Shown one piece after another: positions 33,229 to 41,453 of a stretch of DNA of 64,000 nt. The stretch's first letter is position 1; each line of letters begins with the position of its first letter. A program made the translations under genes and the position numbers. The stretch spans positions 1 through 64,000 of the forward strand of contig CAZLYU010000008.1 of the NCBI GenBank assembly GCA_964563855.1. The letters are read 5' to 3'. Source of the DNA: JAFGRR01 sp964563855. Its GTDB lineage: Bacteria > Planctomycetota > Phycisphaerae > UBA1845 > Fen-1342. The notes under the pieces are model-generated. The model did not search any database. It worked only from the letters and a program-made list of their open reading frames with translations, and had not been told where the DNA came from.

Positions 33229-33786
33229 ATGGAGCTAAGCACCCCGGCCCAACAACAATCTGTTGATTTGCATCTAACGCTCTTTGAGCGGGGCCTGCAC
33301 CCTGAATTGTTTTCGCATTACGGCGACTATCGGGTTTCACAAGGCGACTATCACGCCGACATCTGGATCGTTGGTCTGGGCCACGTGGTGACGCTGTCAC
33401 GCGGGTCGAGCGCGCTGACCGAGCTGGTGTCGCGCGACAGCGAGGCGCTGCCGACGCGTGGGGTGTTGTCGCGGTTTCGCTTGAAGGGCGAGCGCGACCT
33501 TGACAAGCGGTCGAACGACGGCTGGCTCTACATGGTGAGCAGCCAGGTCGAGACGATGGATGACGCCCTATACAAGTCGGTGCATCTGGACCTGATGCGT
33601 CACGCAAGCCGCCGGGGCATGTTCGTCACGTACGACGAGTGGGCGGACGGGAGCGAGTTGGCGCCATTCACGCATGTGGATACCGAGGCTCGCGATCGCG
33701 AGTTTCACGTTCATGCGTTCCACGCGTTTCCTCACGAGCGGACGATCGTCAAGACGCAATCGATCATCGAACTGCCGCGCGGCTAA
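33229..33786 (+). CDS. DUF2617-like protein
   Basis: 185-residue cytosolic protein without signal or TM segment. The succession FERGLHPELF, GHVVTLSRGSSALTELV, LLSHRF-like VLSRFRLKGERD, SSQVETMDD, ASRRGMFVTY and the C-terminal HVHAFHAFPHERTIVKTQSI agrees, as I remember it, with the DUF2617 family found in Planctomycetota and actinobacteria, whose function is unknown. Two His near the C-terminus (HVHAFHAF) are the only residues that look like a potential site. GAAGGA lies upstream of the ATG at 33229. The gap to the UvrA-like gene is only 17 bases, so the two are probably co-transcribed. Confidence 0.7.
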   Translation: MELSTPAQQQSVDLHLTLFERGLHPELFSHYGDYRVSQGDYHADIWIVGLGHVVTLSRGSSALTELVSRDSEALPTRGVLSRFRLKGERDLDKRSNDGWLYMVSSQVETMDDALYKSVHLDLMRHASRRGMFVTYDEWADGSELAPFTHVDTEARDREFHVHAFHAFPHERTIVKTQSIIELPRG

Positions 33787-33803
33787 GCGGCGCGGCGGCA
33801 GGC

Positions 33804-35711
33804 GTGGAGCACGAGCGCGACGACAGCCGAGTGATTCGCGTGGTCGGCGCTCGTGAACACAACCTGCAAAGCGTTTCGGTCACCCTCCCCAAACATCGGC
33901 TGATCTGCTTCACCGGCGTGTCCGGAAGCGGCAAGAGCAGCCTTGCGTTCGACACGCTCTATGCCGAGGGCCAGCGTCGCTACATCGAGTCGTTGAGCTC
34001 GTATGCGCGGCAGTTTCTCGGGCAGCTCCCCAAACCCGATGTCGATCAGCTGAGTGGGCTCGCGCCGTCGATCTCCATCCAACAGAAAGCGACCGGATGG
34101 AACCCGCGGAGCACGGTCGCGACCATCACACAGATTCATGACTACCTGCGCGTGTTGTACGCCCGCGCCGGTGTGCAGCGCTGTACGAACTGCAGCCAAC
34201 CGATTGTCGGCCAGACGCGGGAGCAGATGCTGGCGCGAGTGCTGGCGCTGCCGGAGGGGGCCCGCGTGATGCTGCTGGCGCCGTGCGTGCGTCAGCAAAA
34301 GGGCGAGCATCGTGAGCTGTTTGAAGACCTGCATCGGCAGGGGTTCGTTCGTGCGCGGGTCAACGGCCAGATCGTCGAACTCACGGATCCGCCGCCGCTC
34401 GACCGTTATCGCCGCCACAACATCGAGGTGTTGATTGATCGGCTGGTCGTGCAGGACGGCGTGCGTCAGCGTCTAGCCGAGGCGTTGGAGCTGGCGCTTG
34501 AGGTCGGCGAGCAATCGGCGATCGTCGGTGTGCTGGCCGAGTCGGCTGAGCGCGATGCGGGGTCTTTCGAACGCGAGCTGCTGCTGAGCGCGGGATACGC
34601 TTGCCAAGACTGCGGTCTCAGCTTTGAGCCGCCGACGCCGCAGATGTTCAGCTTTAATAGCCCGCAAGGCATGTGTCCGACATGCGACGGATTAGGAGAG
34701 CGTTTCGACTTTGTGCCGGAGCTATTGGTGCCGGACACGTCGAAGAACTTCTTCGCGCCATGCATCGCGGCGTTTCGGCACAAGCTTGGGCGTTGGCGCC
34801 GGCATATCTATCGCGGCGTGGCGGATCACTTTGGGTTTGATATCAAACGTCCGTGGCGCAAGCTGGCGCCGGAGCATCAGCATGTGCTGCTGTATGGGGC
34901 CGGCGACACGCACATCACGTACGAGTGGCGCGGGCGCGGCGACGCCTGGAAGCATGGCGGCGTGTTTGAAGGCGTGATCGCCGAGCTGCAAAACCGCTAT
35001 CGCAAAGCGACGTCGACGGTGGCTCGTCGCTTCTATGAGCAGTTCATGCGGCAAGGCCCGTGTCCGACCTGTGTCGGCGGTCGGCTGCGGGCCGAAGCGT
35101 TGGCGGTGACGCTGCCGGGCGTGGATGTGGATGGCGCGCCGGTCGACCTGAATCTTCACCAGCTTGGCGAGTTACCGATCGCTGACGCCGCTAGCTTCAT
35201 CGCCGGTCTGCAGCTCGCGGGTGTTCAGGGGGTGATCGCTGCTGAGCCGCTGAAGGAGATTCGGGCTCGGCTCGGGTTTTTGCTGGACGTGGGGCTCGAC
35301 TATTTGACCCTCAATCGGCGGGCGCCGACGCTCTCTGGTGGGGAGTCGCAACGCATTCGGCTGGCGAGTCAGATTGGGAGCGGGCTGACGGGGGTGCTGT
35401 ATGTGCTCGATGAACCCAGCATTGGTCTACATCCGCGCGACAATCGCCGGCTGTTGGCGTCGCTGCAACGTTTGCGCGATCAGGGGAACACGGTGGTGGT
35501 CGTCGAGCATGATCGCGAGACGATGGAGGCGGCGGACTATGTCGTCGATTTCGGACCGGGTCCGGGCGTGCGGGGTGGACGCATTGTCGGGGCCGGCGGC
35601 GTCGATGAAGTCAGTCAGTCCGCCGAGTCGCTGACCGGGGCATACTTGTCTGGGCGGCGGGCGATCGAGACGCCGAAGAATCGGCGGCCGATAAGCAAGC
35701 CTCCGATTTGA
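33804..35711 (+). CDS. UvrA-like protein comprising only the first ATPase half
   Basis: 635 residues that align with the first half of the UvrA excinuclease subunit. It has Walker A GVSGSGKSSLAFDTLYAEGQ, RRYIESLSSYARQFLGQL, the UvrB-binding/signature region, a CxxC zinc module (CQDCGLSFEP with GMCPTCDGLGE), CPTCVGGRLR, the ABC signature LSGGESQRIRLASQIGSG, Walker B VLYVLDEPSIGLHPRD and VVVVEHDRETM. It ends at AYLSGRRAIETPKNRRP plus a few residues, exactly where full-length UvrA (about 940) enters its second ATPase half. No second half follows. GTG 33804 is the likely start; GTG 33831 is an alternative. It may be a half-transporter-like homodimer, an accessory UvrA or a decayed gene. Confidence 0.85.
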   Translation: MEHERDDSRVIRVVGAREHNLQSVSVTLPKHRLICFTGVSGSGKSSLAFDTLYAEGQRRYIESLSSYARQFLGQLPKPDVDQLSGLAPSISIQQKATGWNPRSTVATITQIHDYLRVLYARAGVQRCTNCSQPIVGQTREQMLARVLALPEGARVMLLAPCVRQQKGEHRELFEDLHRQGFVRARVNGQIVELTDPPPLDRYRRHNIEVLIDRLVVQDGVRQRLAEALELALEVGEQSAIVGVLAESAERDAGSFERELLLSAGYACQDCGLSFEPPTPQMFSFNSPQGMCPTCDGLGERFDFVPELLVPDTSKNFFAPCIAAFRHKLGRWRRHIYRGVADHFGFDIKRPWRKLAPEHQHVLLYGAGDTHITYEWRGRGDAWKHGGVFEGVIAELQNRYRKATSTVARRFYEQFMRQGPCPTCVGGRLRAEALAVTLPGVDVDGAPVDLNLHQLGELPIADAASFIAGLQLAGVQGVIAAEPLKEIRARLGFLLDVGLDYLTLNRRAPTLSGGESQRIRLASQIGSGLTGVLYVLDEPSIGLHPRDNRRLLASLQRLRDQGNTVVVVEHDRETMEAADYVVDFGPGPGVRGGRIVGAGGVDEVSQSAESLTGAYLSGRRAIETPKNRRPISKPPI

Positions 35712-35890
35712 GCACAGTGTGCTTGCGCGTCGGCCGCGAGACGCATGAGCGCAACGTAACGCATCCTTCCACAAGAACTAGGTGTGCGCTGAGCGGACGT
35801 AAGTCGCGCTGCTTATCTGATCGAGCCCGCGCGAATAGCCGATCAAACGTTGCAACGCCGCCATACACGCAGAGAAGCGAAGCAGGAATT

Positions 35891-36085
35891 ATGAGCGTCA
35901 CGATGATTTGTCCCAATCTCAGTTGCGGCCGAACGGTGGTCGCACCGGAAGCCTCGCGTGGGCAGGTGGTTCGCTGCGTGTATTGCGATCGACCGCTGGT
36001 GGTGCCGGCGAAGCGCAAAGAGCCGGCCGTCGAAGCGGAAGAGTCTCCTCCGGCGAAAGGTAGTCGGTCAGGTGCCCGTAACTGA
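35891..36085 (+). CDS. Small zinc-ribbon protein
   Basis: 64 residues. A C-x4-C (Cys7, Cys12) and a C-x2-C (Cys29, Cys32) frame the text CGRTVVAPEASRGQVVRC, the one-domain zinc ribbon used again and again in Planctomycetota as a header module (form CPxC...ARCxxC...FxVP). The tail after residue 40 is Glu/Lys/Ser-rich and disordered. AGGA is three bases from the ATG at 35891. Its 3' end overlaps the start of the TPR gene by 14 bases in another frame, so the two proteins are translationally coupled and may act together. A missed frameshift joining them into one protein is the alternative. Confidence 0.7.
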   Translation: MSVTMICPNLSCGRTVVAPEASRGQVVRCVYCDRPLVVPAKRKEPAVEAEESPPAKGSRSGARN

Positions 36086-36692
36086 GCATGATCTGTTGAT
36101 GGTCGCGCGTGGCGAGGACCGCGTGGGACCGGGGCCGGCGCCGGATCGCTCGAAGGCCGAGGGGGGACCCGTCTTGGAACCCAACCGCGCGGCCCCGTCG
36201 CTCGCGTACCTGTTGCTGCAGGAACCGGAACTCATCACCAGTTTGTTGGAAGGCGCCGAGGATCTGTCGCGCGCCGAGGTCGTCGAGCTTCGCCAAGCGA
36301 TCGCGACTGCGGTGGCGCAACGTCCGCGTCATTTCGACTTGCGCTACTTCGCGGCCTTGGCGGAAACAACGCTGCGTTACTGGACGCCGGCGGCGCAGCA
36401 CATCGCGGTCGCGTTGCAGCTCAAGCCGCGCGACACGCGGGCGTTGCTGCTGGCAGGTCGCATCAGCGAAGCGTTGCAGCGACCCGCGCAGGCGATTCGG
36501 CATCTCGAGAGCGCGGTGGCGGTCGGGGCGCGTTATTGCGATGTGTATACGCGTCTGGGCAACCTCTATCGGCAGGTCGCGCTCCCGGATCGGGCGCGGC
36601 GCGCTTACGCAGAAGCGTTGCTGATTAATCCCCATCACGAGCCCGCCCGCACGGGTTTGCTCAGCATTCGGCACACTGAGGGCGTCGCGTGA
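36072..36692 (+). CDS. TPR-repeat protein
   Basis: 206 residues, cytosolic. Residues about 60-200 hold three to four TPR-type helical pairs (AAQHIAVALQLKPRDTRALL, RPAQAIRHLESAVAVGARYC, YRQVALPDRARRAYAEALLI with NP at the end). They should form a protein-binding scaffold. The start is uncertain: GTG at 36072 is the best in-frame choice with AAAGG upstream; no ATG with a ribosome site exists before ATG 36099. It overlaps the zinc-ribbon gene by 14 bases and the next TPR gene by 4 bases (GTGA), so the three genes are one translational unit. Partners are unknown. Confidence 0.75.
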   Translation: MPVTEHDLLMVARGEDRVGPGPAPDRSKAEGGPVLEPNRAAPSLAYLLLQEPELITSLLEGAEDLSRAEVVELRQAIATAVAQRPRHFDLRYFAALAETTLRYWTPAAQHIAVALQLKPRDTRALLLAGRISEALQRPAQAIRHLESAVAVGARYCDVYTRLGNLYRQVALPDRARRAYAEALLINPHHEPARTGLLSIRHTEGVA

Positions 36693-38344
36693 GCTGGTTG
36701 CTCGAAGTGCTTGGTCGCGGGCTGCTGGGCGAACTGCACGATGCGCTCGGCGATCACCTGCCGGCGGTCGACGATGACGCCTTGAGCGATATCGCGGCGC
36801 GGGCCGCCGATTCTCCAACGTCGCGCGACCTGGCGCTGCGACTCGCAACGCTGCACCTGCGAGGCGGACGGCTGACCGCGGCGCGAACCGAGTTTGAACG
36901 TGCGCTGCACCTGCCCGGCTCGACGCGAACCGCGCACGTCGGGCTGGCCTGCGTGGCGGACGGCGTGGGCCGACTGGATGACGCCGTGCGTCACCTGACG
37001 CAAGCCCGCGCGGAAGATCCGAGCGATCCGGCGATCGCCTTCGCGGTGGCCTATTGCTTTGAGCGACGGGGTGATTTCGCCGCAGCGGAAGCAAGCTACG
37101 CGCTCGCTGCCGAGCTGCATCCCGGCCTGGTCAACGCGCGCGAGCGGATCGCGGCGATCGCCGTGCGCGAGCAGCGCTGGGACGACGCGATTGCGCAGTA
37201 CGAGGCGTTGCTCGAGCGACTGCCCGAGGATCTGCGGCTGCTGCTGATTCTCGCGGGGTTGAACCTGCAGGCTGGCGATGTGTATGCGGCCGGCGAGCTA
37301 TATCAACGCGCGTTGCTGGTCGAGCCGCAGGCGGATGCGGCGGATGATGCGGCGGATGACGCCGACGACGCCGGACGCTATCGCGAAGCGCTCGCGGCGC
37401 TGGAACGGCTAGTTGAGCAGTTCCCCGGCGTGCCCGACTTTCACGTGCAACTGGGCGATTCGTACGCCAAGATCGGAGACCACGTGGCGGCGGCGAGCGC
37501 CTTCGAAGCGGCGCTCGACCTGCATCCGAACTTTCTGGAAGCGGCGATCAAGCTCGGGGCCCAGCAGTCTCAACTCGGCCTGCTGGACGACGCCGCCCAG
37601 ACATTCGCGCGGGCGCTCGAGCTCAATGACAATCTCGTGACGGCGTTTGTCGGCCTGGGTGTTGCGCAGGCCGACAACGATGAACTCGACAGTGCGCACG
37701 CCACGTTCGATCTGGCGGTGTCGCTGGAGCCAAACAGCACGTTGCTGTTCTGGGAGAGCACGCGGCTCGAGCTTCAGCATGCGCGGCGTCAGATGCGGGA
37801 ACAGGTCGAGGCGCCGCCGGCGGAGCTGCTGCTCGAGGCGTTGCAACGTTGCGAGCAAGCGCTGTATCAGCATCCGAACTACGCCGACTTGCACTATCGC
37901 TACGGCTTGCTGCTCAATCAGATCGGCGAGCAAGAGCGCGCTGAGTCGGCGTTTTGCAATGCGGTTTCGATTAACCCGGGTTACTCGAAGGCGCAGATGC
38001 GTCTGGGATTGTGCCTGAAAGCGCGTGGCGACCTTGAAGACTCCGAGGCGGCGCTGCGCCGCGCGCTGACGCTGGAGCCGGCGCAAGCGGAGCTGCATTA
38101 CGAGCTTGGCCTGCTCTTTGCGCAGCGGGCACGGTTCGACCTCGCGGTCGAGCACTTTGAGCATGCCAGCGATGGCAAGGGGCGTGACATTTCGTTTCGC
38201 GCGAACATGGCGCTTGCGCTACAGAACATGGGGCTGGTTGATCGGGCGCACGCGACGTGGCGGGCCGTGGCGGAGCTGGCGCGCGACATGCCTCCAGCGC
38301 CGACGCGTGAGTCGATCCTGCGGGGCTTGGGGCACGCGGAGTAA
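36689..38344 (+). CDS. Large TPR-repeat protein
   Basis: 551 residues consisting of about twelve TPR-type repeats, for example AARTEFERALHLPGSTRTAH, DDAVRHLTQARAEDPSDPAI, AAASAFEAALDLHPNFLEAA, ESAFCNAVSINPGYSKAQMR and DSEAALRRALTLEPAQAELH. An acidic linker (DAADDAADDADDAG, about residues 215-228) splits the array. No signal peptide, membrane segment or enzymatic domain is visible. It starts with GTG at 36689, overlapping the stop of the shorter TPR gene as GTGA. The superhelix may organise a multi-protein complex; with the zinc-ribbon gene it forms a three-gene unit of unknown role. The repeats show no sign of recent duplication at DNA level by eye. Confidence 0.82.
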   Translation: MSWLLEVLGRGLLGELHDALGDHLPAVDDDALSDIAARAADSPTSRDLALRLATLHLRGGRLTAARTEFERALHLPGSTRTAHVGLACVADGVGRLDDAVRHLTQARAEDPSDPAIAFAVAYCFERRGDFAAAEASYALAAELHPGLVNARERIAAIAVREQRWDDAIAQYEALLERLPEDLRLLLILAGLNLQAGDVYAAGELYQRALLVEPQADAADDAADDADDAGRYREALAALERLVEQFPGVPDFHVQLGDSYAKIGDHVAAASAFEAALDLHPNFLEAAIKLGAQQSQLGLLDDAAQTFARALELNDNLVTAFVGLGVAQADNDELDSAHATFDLAVSLEPNSTLLFWESTRLELQHARRQMREQVEAPPAELLLEALQRCEQALYQHPNYADLHYRYGLLLNQIGEQERAESAFCNAVSINPGYSKAQMRLGLCLKARGDLEDSEAALRRALTLEPAQAELHYELGLLFAQRARFDLAVEHFEHASDGKGRDISFRANMALALQNMGLVDRAHATWRAVAELARDMPPAPTRESILRGLGHAE

Positions 38345-38431
38345 CTTGGCGTTTCGGTGGGGGGGTTGACGTGTCCGGGGGCGCTGCGTGTCAATAGACG
38401 TCAACGCAACGCCGCGACCCCGGAGCCGGTC

Positions 38432-39097
38432 ATGTCCAACCAAACGCTGCCAATCACACCTGAGTTACATGCATACCTGGTCGAGGCTGGCGTGGTCGAG
38501 CCGGAGATTCTGCGGCGACTGCGTGACGAAACCGCCCAGCACCCGAAGCACAACATGCAGATTGCGCCGGAGCAGGGGCGATTCATGCAGTTGCTCGCCA
38601 CGTTGGGCGGCGCGCGGCGCACGCTCGAAGTCGGTGTGTTTACGGGTTACAGCTCGCTGGCCGTCGCGCTCGCGCTGCCGGCGGATGGGCGCATCGTGGC
38701 CTGCGACGTAAGCGACGAGTACACCGCGATCGCGCGGCGGTATTGGGCGGAGGCGGGCGTTGCTGAAAAGATCGATCTGCGCATCGCACCGGCGCTCGAG
38801 ACGCTCGATGCTCTGATTGCTGAGGGGGCGGCTGAGACCTTCGACTTCGCGTTTGTCGACGCCGACAAAGAGAACTCGGACAACTATTACGAACGGGTGC
38901 TCACGCTGCTGCGTCCGGGCGGCTTGTTCCTGAACGACAATGCGTTGTCGGACGGGGAGGTGGTGAATCCGCCGGCTGACCGGGCCGACATTCGGGCGCT
39001 GGACGCGCTGAACCGCAAGGTGACGCGTGATCCGCGCGTGGTGAGCGCGCTGGTTCCGATTGCGGATGGATTGCTGATGGCGGTGAAGCGCGGTTAG
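38432..39097 (+). CDS. Class I SAM-dependent O-methyltransferase
   Basis: 221 residues of the caffeoyl-CoA/catechol O-methyltransferase type. SAM-binding motif I is TLEVGVFTGYSSLAVALAL, motif II is IVACDVSDEY, the acidic catalytic loop is DFAFVDADKENSDNYYERVL and the post-motif is LLRPGGLFLNDNALSDGEV, with Asp and Asn acting as metal ligands. The substrate is unknown; bacterial members methylate many small phenolics or tRNA bases. GGAG is seven bases before the ATG at 38432. It follows the TPR unit by 87 bases and precedes dtd by 57 bases. Confidence 0.9.
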   Translation: MSNQTLPITPELHAYLVEAGVVEPEILRRLRDETAQHPKHNMQIAPEQGRFMQLLATLGGARRTLEVGVFTGYSSLAVALALPADGRIVACDVSDEYTAIARRYWAEAGVAEKIDLRIAPALETLDALIAEGAAETFDFAFVDADKENSDNYYERVLTLLRPGGLFLNDNALSDGEVVNPPADRADIRALDALNRKVTRDPRVVSALVPIADGLLMAVKRG

Positions 39098-39154
39098 TGC
39101 GGCGTTTCATCGCGATCGGTCGCGCCGGCGCGTGATGGTGGGCGAGGAGAAACG

Positions 39155-39604
39155 ATGCGGGCAGTCGTCCAGCGTGTGAGCCGCGCCGCGGTGCGCGTGG
39201 GCAAGGATGTCGCGGGTCGCGTCGATACCGGTTTGCTCGTGTATGTCGGGGTTGCGCCGCATGACGGCGAGGCTGATGTCGCCTACATCGCGGAGAAGAT
39301 CGCGCACTTGCGTATTTTCAATGACGCCGATGACAAAATGAACCTCTCGGTAGGCGAGGTCGACGGCGCGGTGCTGATTGTCAGTGCGTTTACGGTTACC
39401 GCGGATGCGCGCAAGGGCCGCCGCCCCTCGTTTGATACGTCCGCATCCGGCGATGTCGCGGCGCCGCTGATCGACGCTTTGGTGGACGCCGTTCGGGAGT
39501 ACGGCGTCACCGTGCAAACGGGTCAGTTCGCGGCGAAGATGCAGATTCCAGCGGTGAACGAGGGTCCGATCTGCATCCTGCTCGACTCGCAGCGCGTCAT
39601 CTGA
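39155..39604 (+). CDS. dtd: D-aminoacyl-tRNA deacylase
   Basis: Removes D-amino acids (and Gly from tRNA-Ala) from mischarged tRNA. Length 149 and the frame MRAVVQRVSRAAVRV, GLLVYVGVAPHDGEADV, LRIFNDADDKMNLSV, ADARKGRRPSFD, TGQFAAKMQI are typical. Two catalytic-pocket motifs differ from the consensus: the SQFT motif is SAFT (residues 77-80, Ala78 for Gln) and NDGPVT is NEGPIC (residues 135-140, Cys140 for Thr). The Gly-cisPro pair that reads chirality is kept, and so is Thr80. It is the last plus-strand gene of the accA-to-dtd run and converges with a TPR lipoprotein gene. Confidence 0.93.
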   Translation: MRAVVQRVSRAAVRVGKDVAGRVDTGLLVYVGVAPHDGEADVAYIAEKIAHLRIFNDADDKMNLSVGEVDGAVLIVSAFTVTADARKGRRPSFDTSASGDVAAPLIDALVDAVREYGVTVQTGQFAAKMQIPAVNEGPICILLDSQRVI

Positions 39605-39657
39605 CGCGCGGCGCTCGCCACGTCACCAAGCCGAGCGGATGGATTCGGCGTCGGGGC

Positions 39658-40746
39658 TTACCGCTGCGTGAAACCCGTGGCGATCGCGAACTCGCGCATC
39701 AGGGTGGTGAAGTAGTCGGTGGCGTCGAGCGGCGCCGTGAGTTGCAACACACGTTCTTCCGCCGTGAGCGGCGCTCCCCACGTGAACGTCATCGGGTCGA
39801 ACATGAAGCGTTCATCGTCGGCCAGCGTCAGTTGGATGCGCCACGCGTCAAGCGTGCCGCTCAGATGGTCGACGTAGACCGGCGCGGGCGGCGCATCGGC
39901 GAAAGGCGGCGAGAAGTACGGCGGCGATTGCCCGCTCCGGCCGGATTCATCGGCGGCGTCGGTCGCGAAGGCGGCCATCTCCGTGCGGTCCGCGTCTTCG
40001 TTCTCCGCGATGAGTTCCGCCGCGAGGGCTTCCTGCTCGGCCGCGAGCCGCGCCACGACTCGTAGTTGCTCGCGAGCGGTCCGCATGTTGGGATCGAGTG
40101 CGAGGGCCTGATCGAGCGAACGCGTCGCCTCGGCGTACGCGCCGGCTTCGGTCTGGATGACGGCGAGGTTGTAGTACGCATCGGCGTCGCTGCCGACCAT
40201 GCGGAACTGATCCCAAGCGTCGACATAGCGCCCCAGCCGGGCGTAGACCACGCCGAGGTTCATCCGCGCCCGGCCGAAGTCGGGTTCGGCTTCGACGGCG
40301 GATTCGAGCGTGCGTGCGGCGCGTTCGTCGTCTTCCTGCAGGTAGAGCGAGAAGCCGAGGTTGTTGAGCAGATAGGGCTCGCCGGGTCGCTCGACGAGCG
40401 CGAGTTGGAACTGCTCGCTGGCTTCCGCGTGACGTCCCAACTTGTTGAGCGTGATGCCGAGCCGGTTGCGCGCCGCGGCAAAGCCGGGCGACAACTGCAA
40501 GGCCAAACGATATTGCTCTTCGGCGGCGTCGAAGGCGCCCTGACGCTCGAGCAGATGCCCGTGCGCGAAGTAGGTGGACGCATCGATGCGCGGCTGCACA
40601 CCGTCGCTGCCGAGTTTCGGTAGTTCGCCGGCGCTGCGCTGCGCGACCCCGTCGTTGTCGGAGCCTTTCTGGCAGCCGCTGACGCCGACCATGAGCAAGA
40701 CGCCGGAAACGGCGCTGGCGATGAACCCAATCACAAGCCGTGGCAT
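39658..40746 (-). CDS. TPR-repeat lipoprotein
   Basis: 362 residues. The N-terminal signal ends in a lipobox VGVSGC (Cys about residue 25), so the protein is lipid-anchored outside the inner membrane. Five to six TPR units occupy residues 55-240 (AEEQYRLALQLSPGFAAARN, ASEQFQLALVERPGEPYLLN, RTLESAVEAEPDFGRARMNL, LDQALALDPNMRTAREQL). The C-terminal 120 residues are acidic and not repeat-like. GGAG is six bases before the ATG at 40746. It lies 13 bases after a second, smaller lipoprotein gene, forming a pair. Such TPR lipoproteins often assemble outer-membrane or secretion machines (PilF- or BamD-like), but no machine genes are nearby. Confidence 0.82.
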   Translation of the reverse strand: MPRLVIGFIASAVSGVLLMVGVSGCQKGSDNDGVAQRSAGELPKLGSDGVQPRIDASTYFAHGHLLERQGAFDAAEEQYRLALQLSPGFAAARNRLGITLNKLGRHAEASEQFQLALVERPGEPYLLNNLGFSLYLQEDDERAARTLESAVEAEPDFGRARMNLGVVYARLGRYVDAWDQFRMVGSDADAYYNLAVIQTEAGAYAEATRSLDQALALDPNMRTAREQLRVVARLAAEQEALAAELIAENEDADRTEMAAFATDAADESGRSGQSPPYFSPPFADAPPAPVYVDHLSGTLDAWRIQLTLADDERFMFDPMTFTWGAPLTAEERVLQLTAPLDATDYFTTLMREFAIATGFTQR

Positions 40747-40759
40747 CGAAGGCTCCTGG

Positions 40760-41266
40760 TTACGGCAGAGGGGCGAGACTGGCTCCGCCGCCGGTGGCGT
40801 TCGGAGGCTGATACTGACCTTCATACTGTCGGATGAGGATGGCTTCCTGAGCGGACATTCCGTCGGAGCCGGCGATGTCTTGACGGACGATCTCGGTGGT
40901 CGTGTCGACGCCGCAGTCGGCGAGGAGCGCGACGACGGTGTCGGCGCGACGGGCCATGAGGTCGTCGTCGGCCTGATCGCCGGTGAGGCGGACGACGCCG
41001 CCGTACGCGTGCATCAGTCGCGCGAGTCGAATGACGCGTTGTTCGCCGGCGGGCGTGAGCATGCTGCGGTGCGGAAGGAAGTGATGCGGCGCGACGCTCA
41101 TATCGGCGAGCAGGGCCGCTTCGGTCATTTCGTCGAAGGTATAACGAAATTCACCGGGTTCGCGCCCGTCGACCAAATCGGGTTCGGGCGGCGCGTTTCG
41201 GGTGCTGTTGCAGGCTGGCGCCAGCAGGGCCAGCGACACAAGCAAGGCGAACGGCAACGCTCTCAT
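40760..41266 (-). CDS. Lipoprotein of unknown function
   Basis: 168 residues with signal MRALPFALLVSLALLAPAC, lipobox Cys about residue 19. The mature part has FRYTFDEMTEAALLADMSV, MLTPAGEQRVIRLARLMHAY and RADTVVALLADCGVDTT, which together recall periplasmic domains that follow an OmpA-like or secretin-associated pattern (a residue run like LTGDQADDDLMARRADTVV resembles the OmpA-C turn where variants are numbered by position), but this is weak. It ends with a low-complexity Pro/Gly tail. ATG at 41266 is chosen because it starts the signal peptide. It is the upstream gene of a pair with the TPR lipoprotein; both may sit at the outer membrane. Confidence 0.7.
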   Translation of the reverse strand: MRALPFALLVSLALLAPACNSTRNAPPEPDLVDGREPGEFRYTFDEMTEAALLADMSVAPHHFLPHRSMLTPAGEQRVIRLARLMHAYGGVVRLTGDQADDDLMARRADTVVALLADCGVDTTTEIVRQDIAGSDGMSAQEAILIRQYEGQYQPPNATGGGASLAPLP

Positions 41267-41453
41267 GAGGACGAGTCTCCAAGCTGAGTCAAGCGACAGC
41301 GCCGACAATCCCTCCCATCGGTTGTGGGCGGCGGGGGCCTGAAATTAGCGGCGGCGACAGTTCTCGATGAATGGAGCGCGGGCCCGCGGTCTGACCGAAA
41401 GCGACGGGCGGGCGTTCGGTGCGCGTCCGCATCGTGACTTACAATCGCCGACC

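Noticed and set aside
35711..35723. 6-bp inverted repeat AGCACA-G-TGTGCT at the UvrA-like stop
   Set aside because: Too short to call an operator or terminator; no T-run and no second copy noticed.
35708..35890. Possible remnant of a second UvrA half after the stop (frame with LRVGRETHERNV and SGRKS)
   Set aside because: Spacing does not match UvrA, there is no further similarity and base composition drops to that of intergenic DNA; chance resemblance is likelier.
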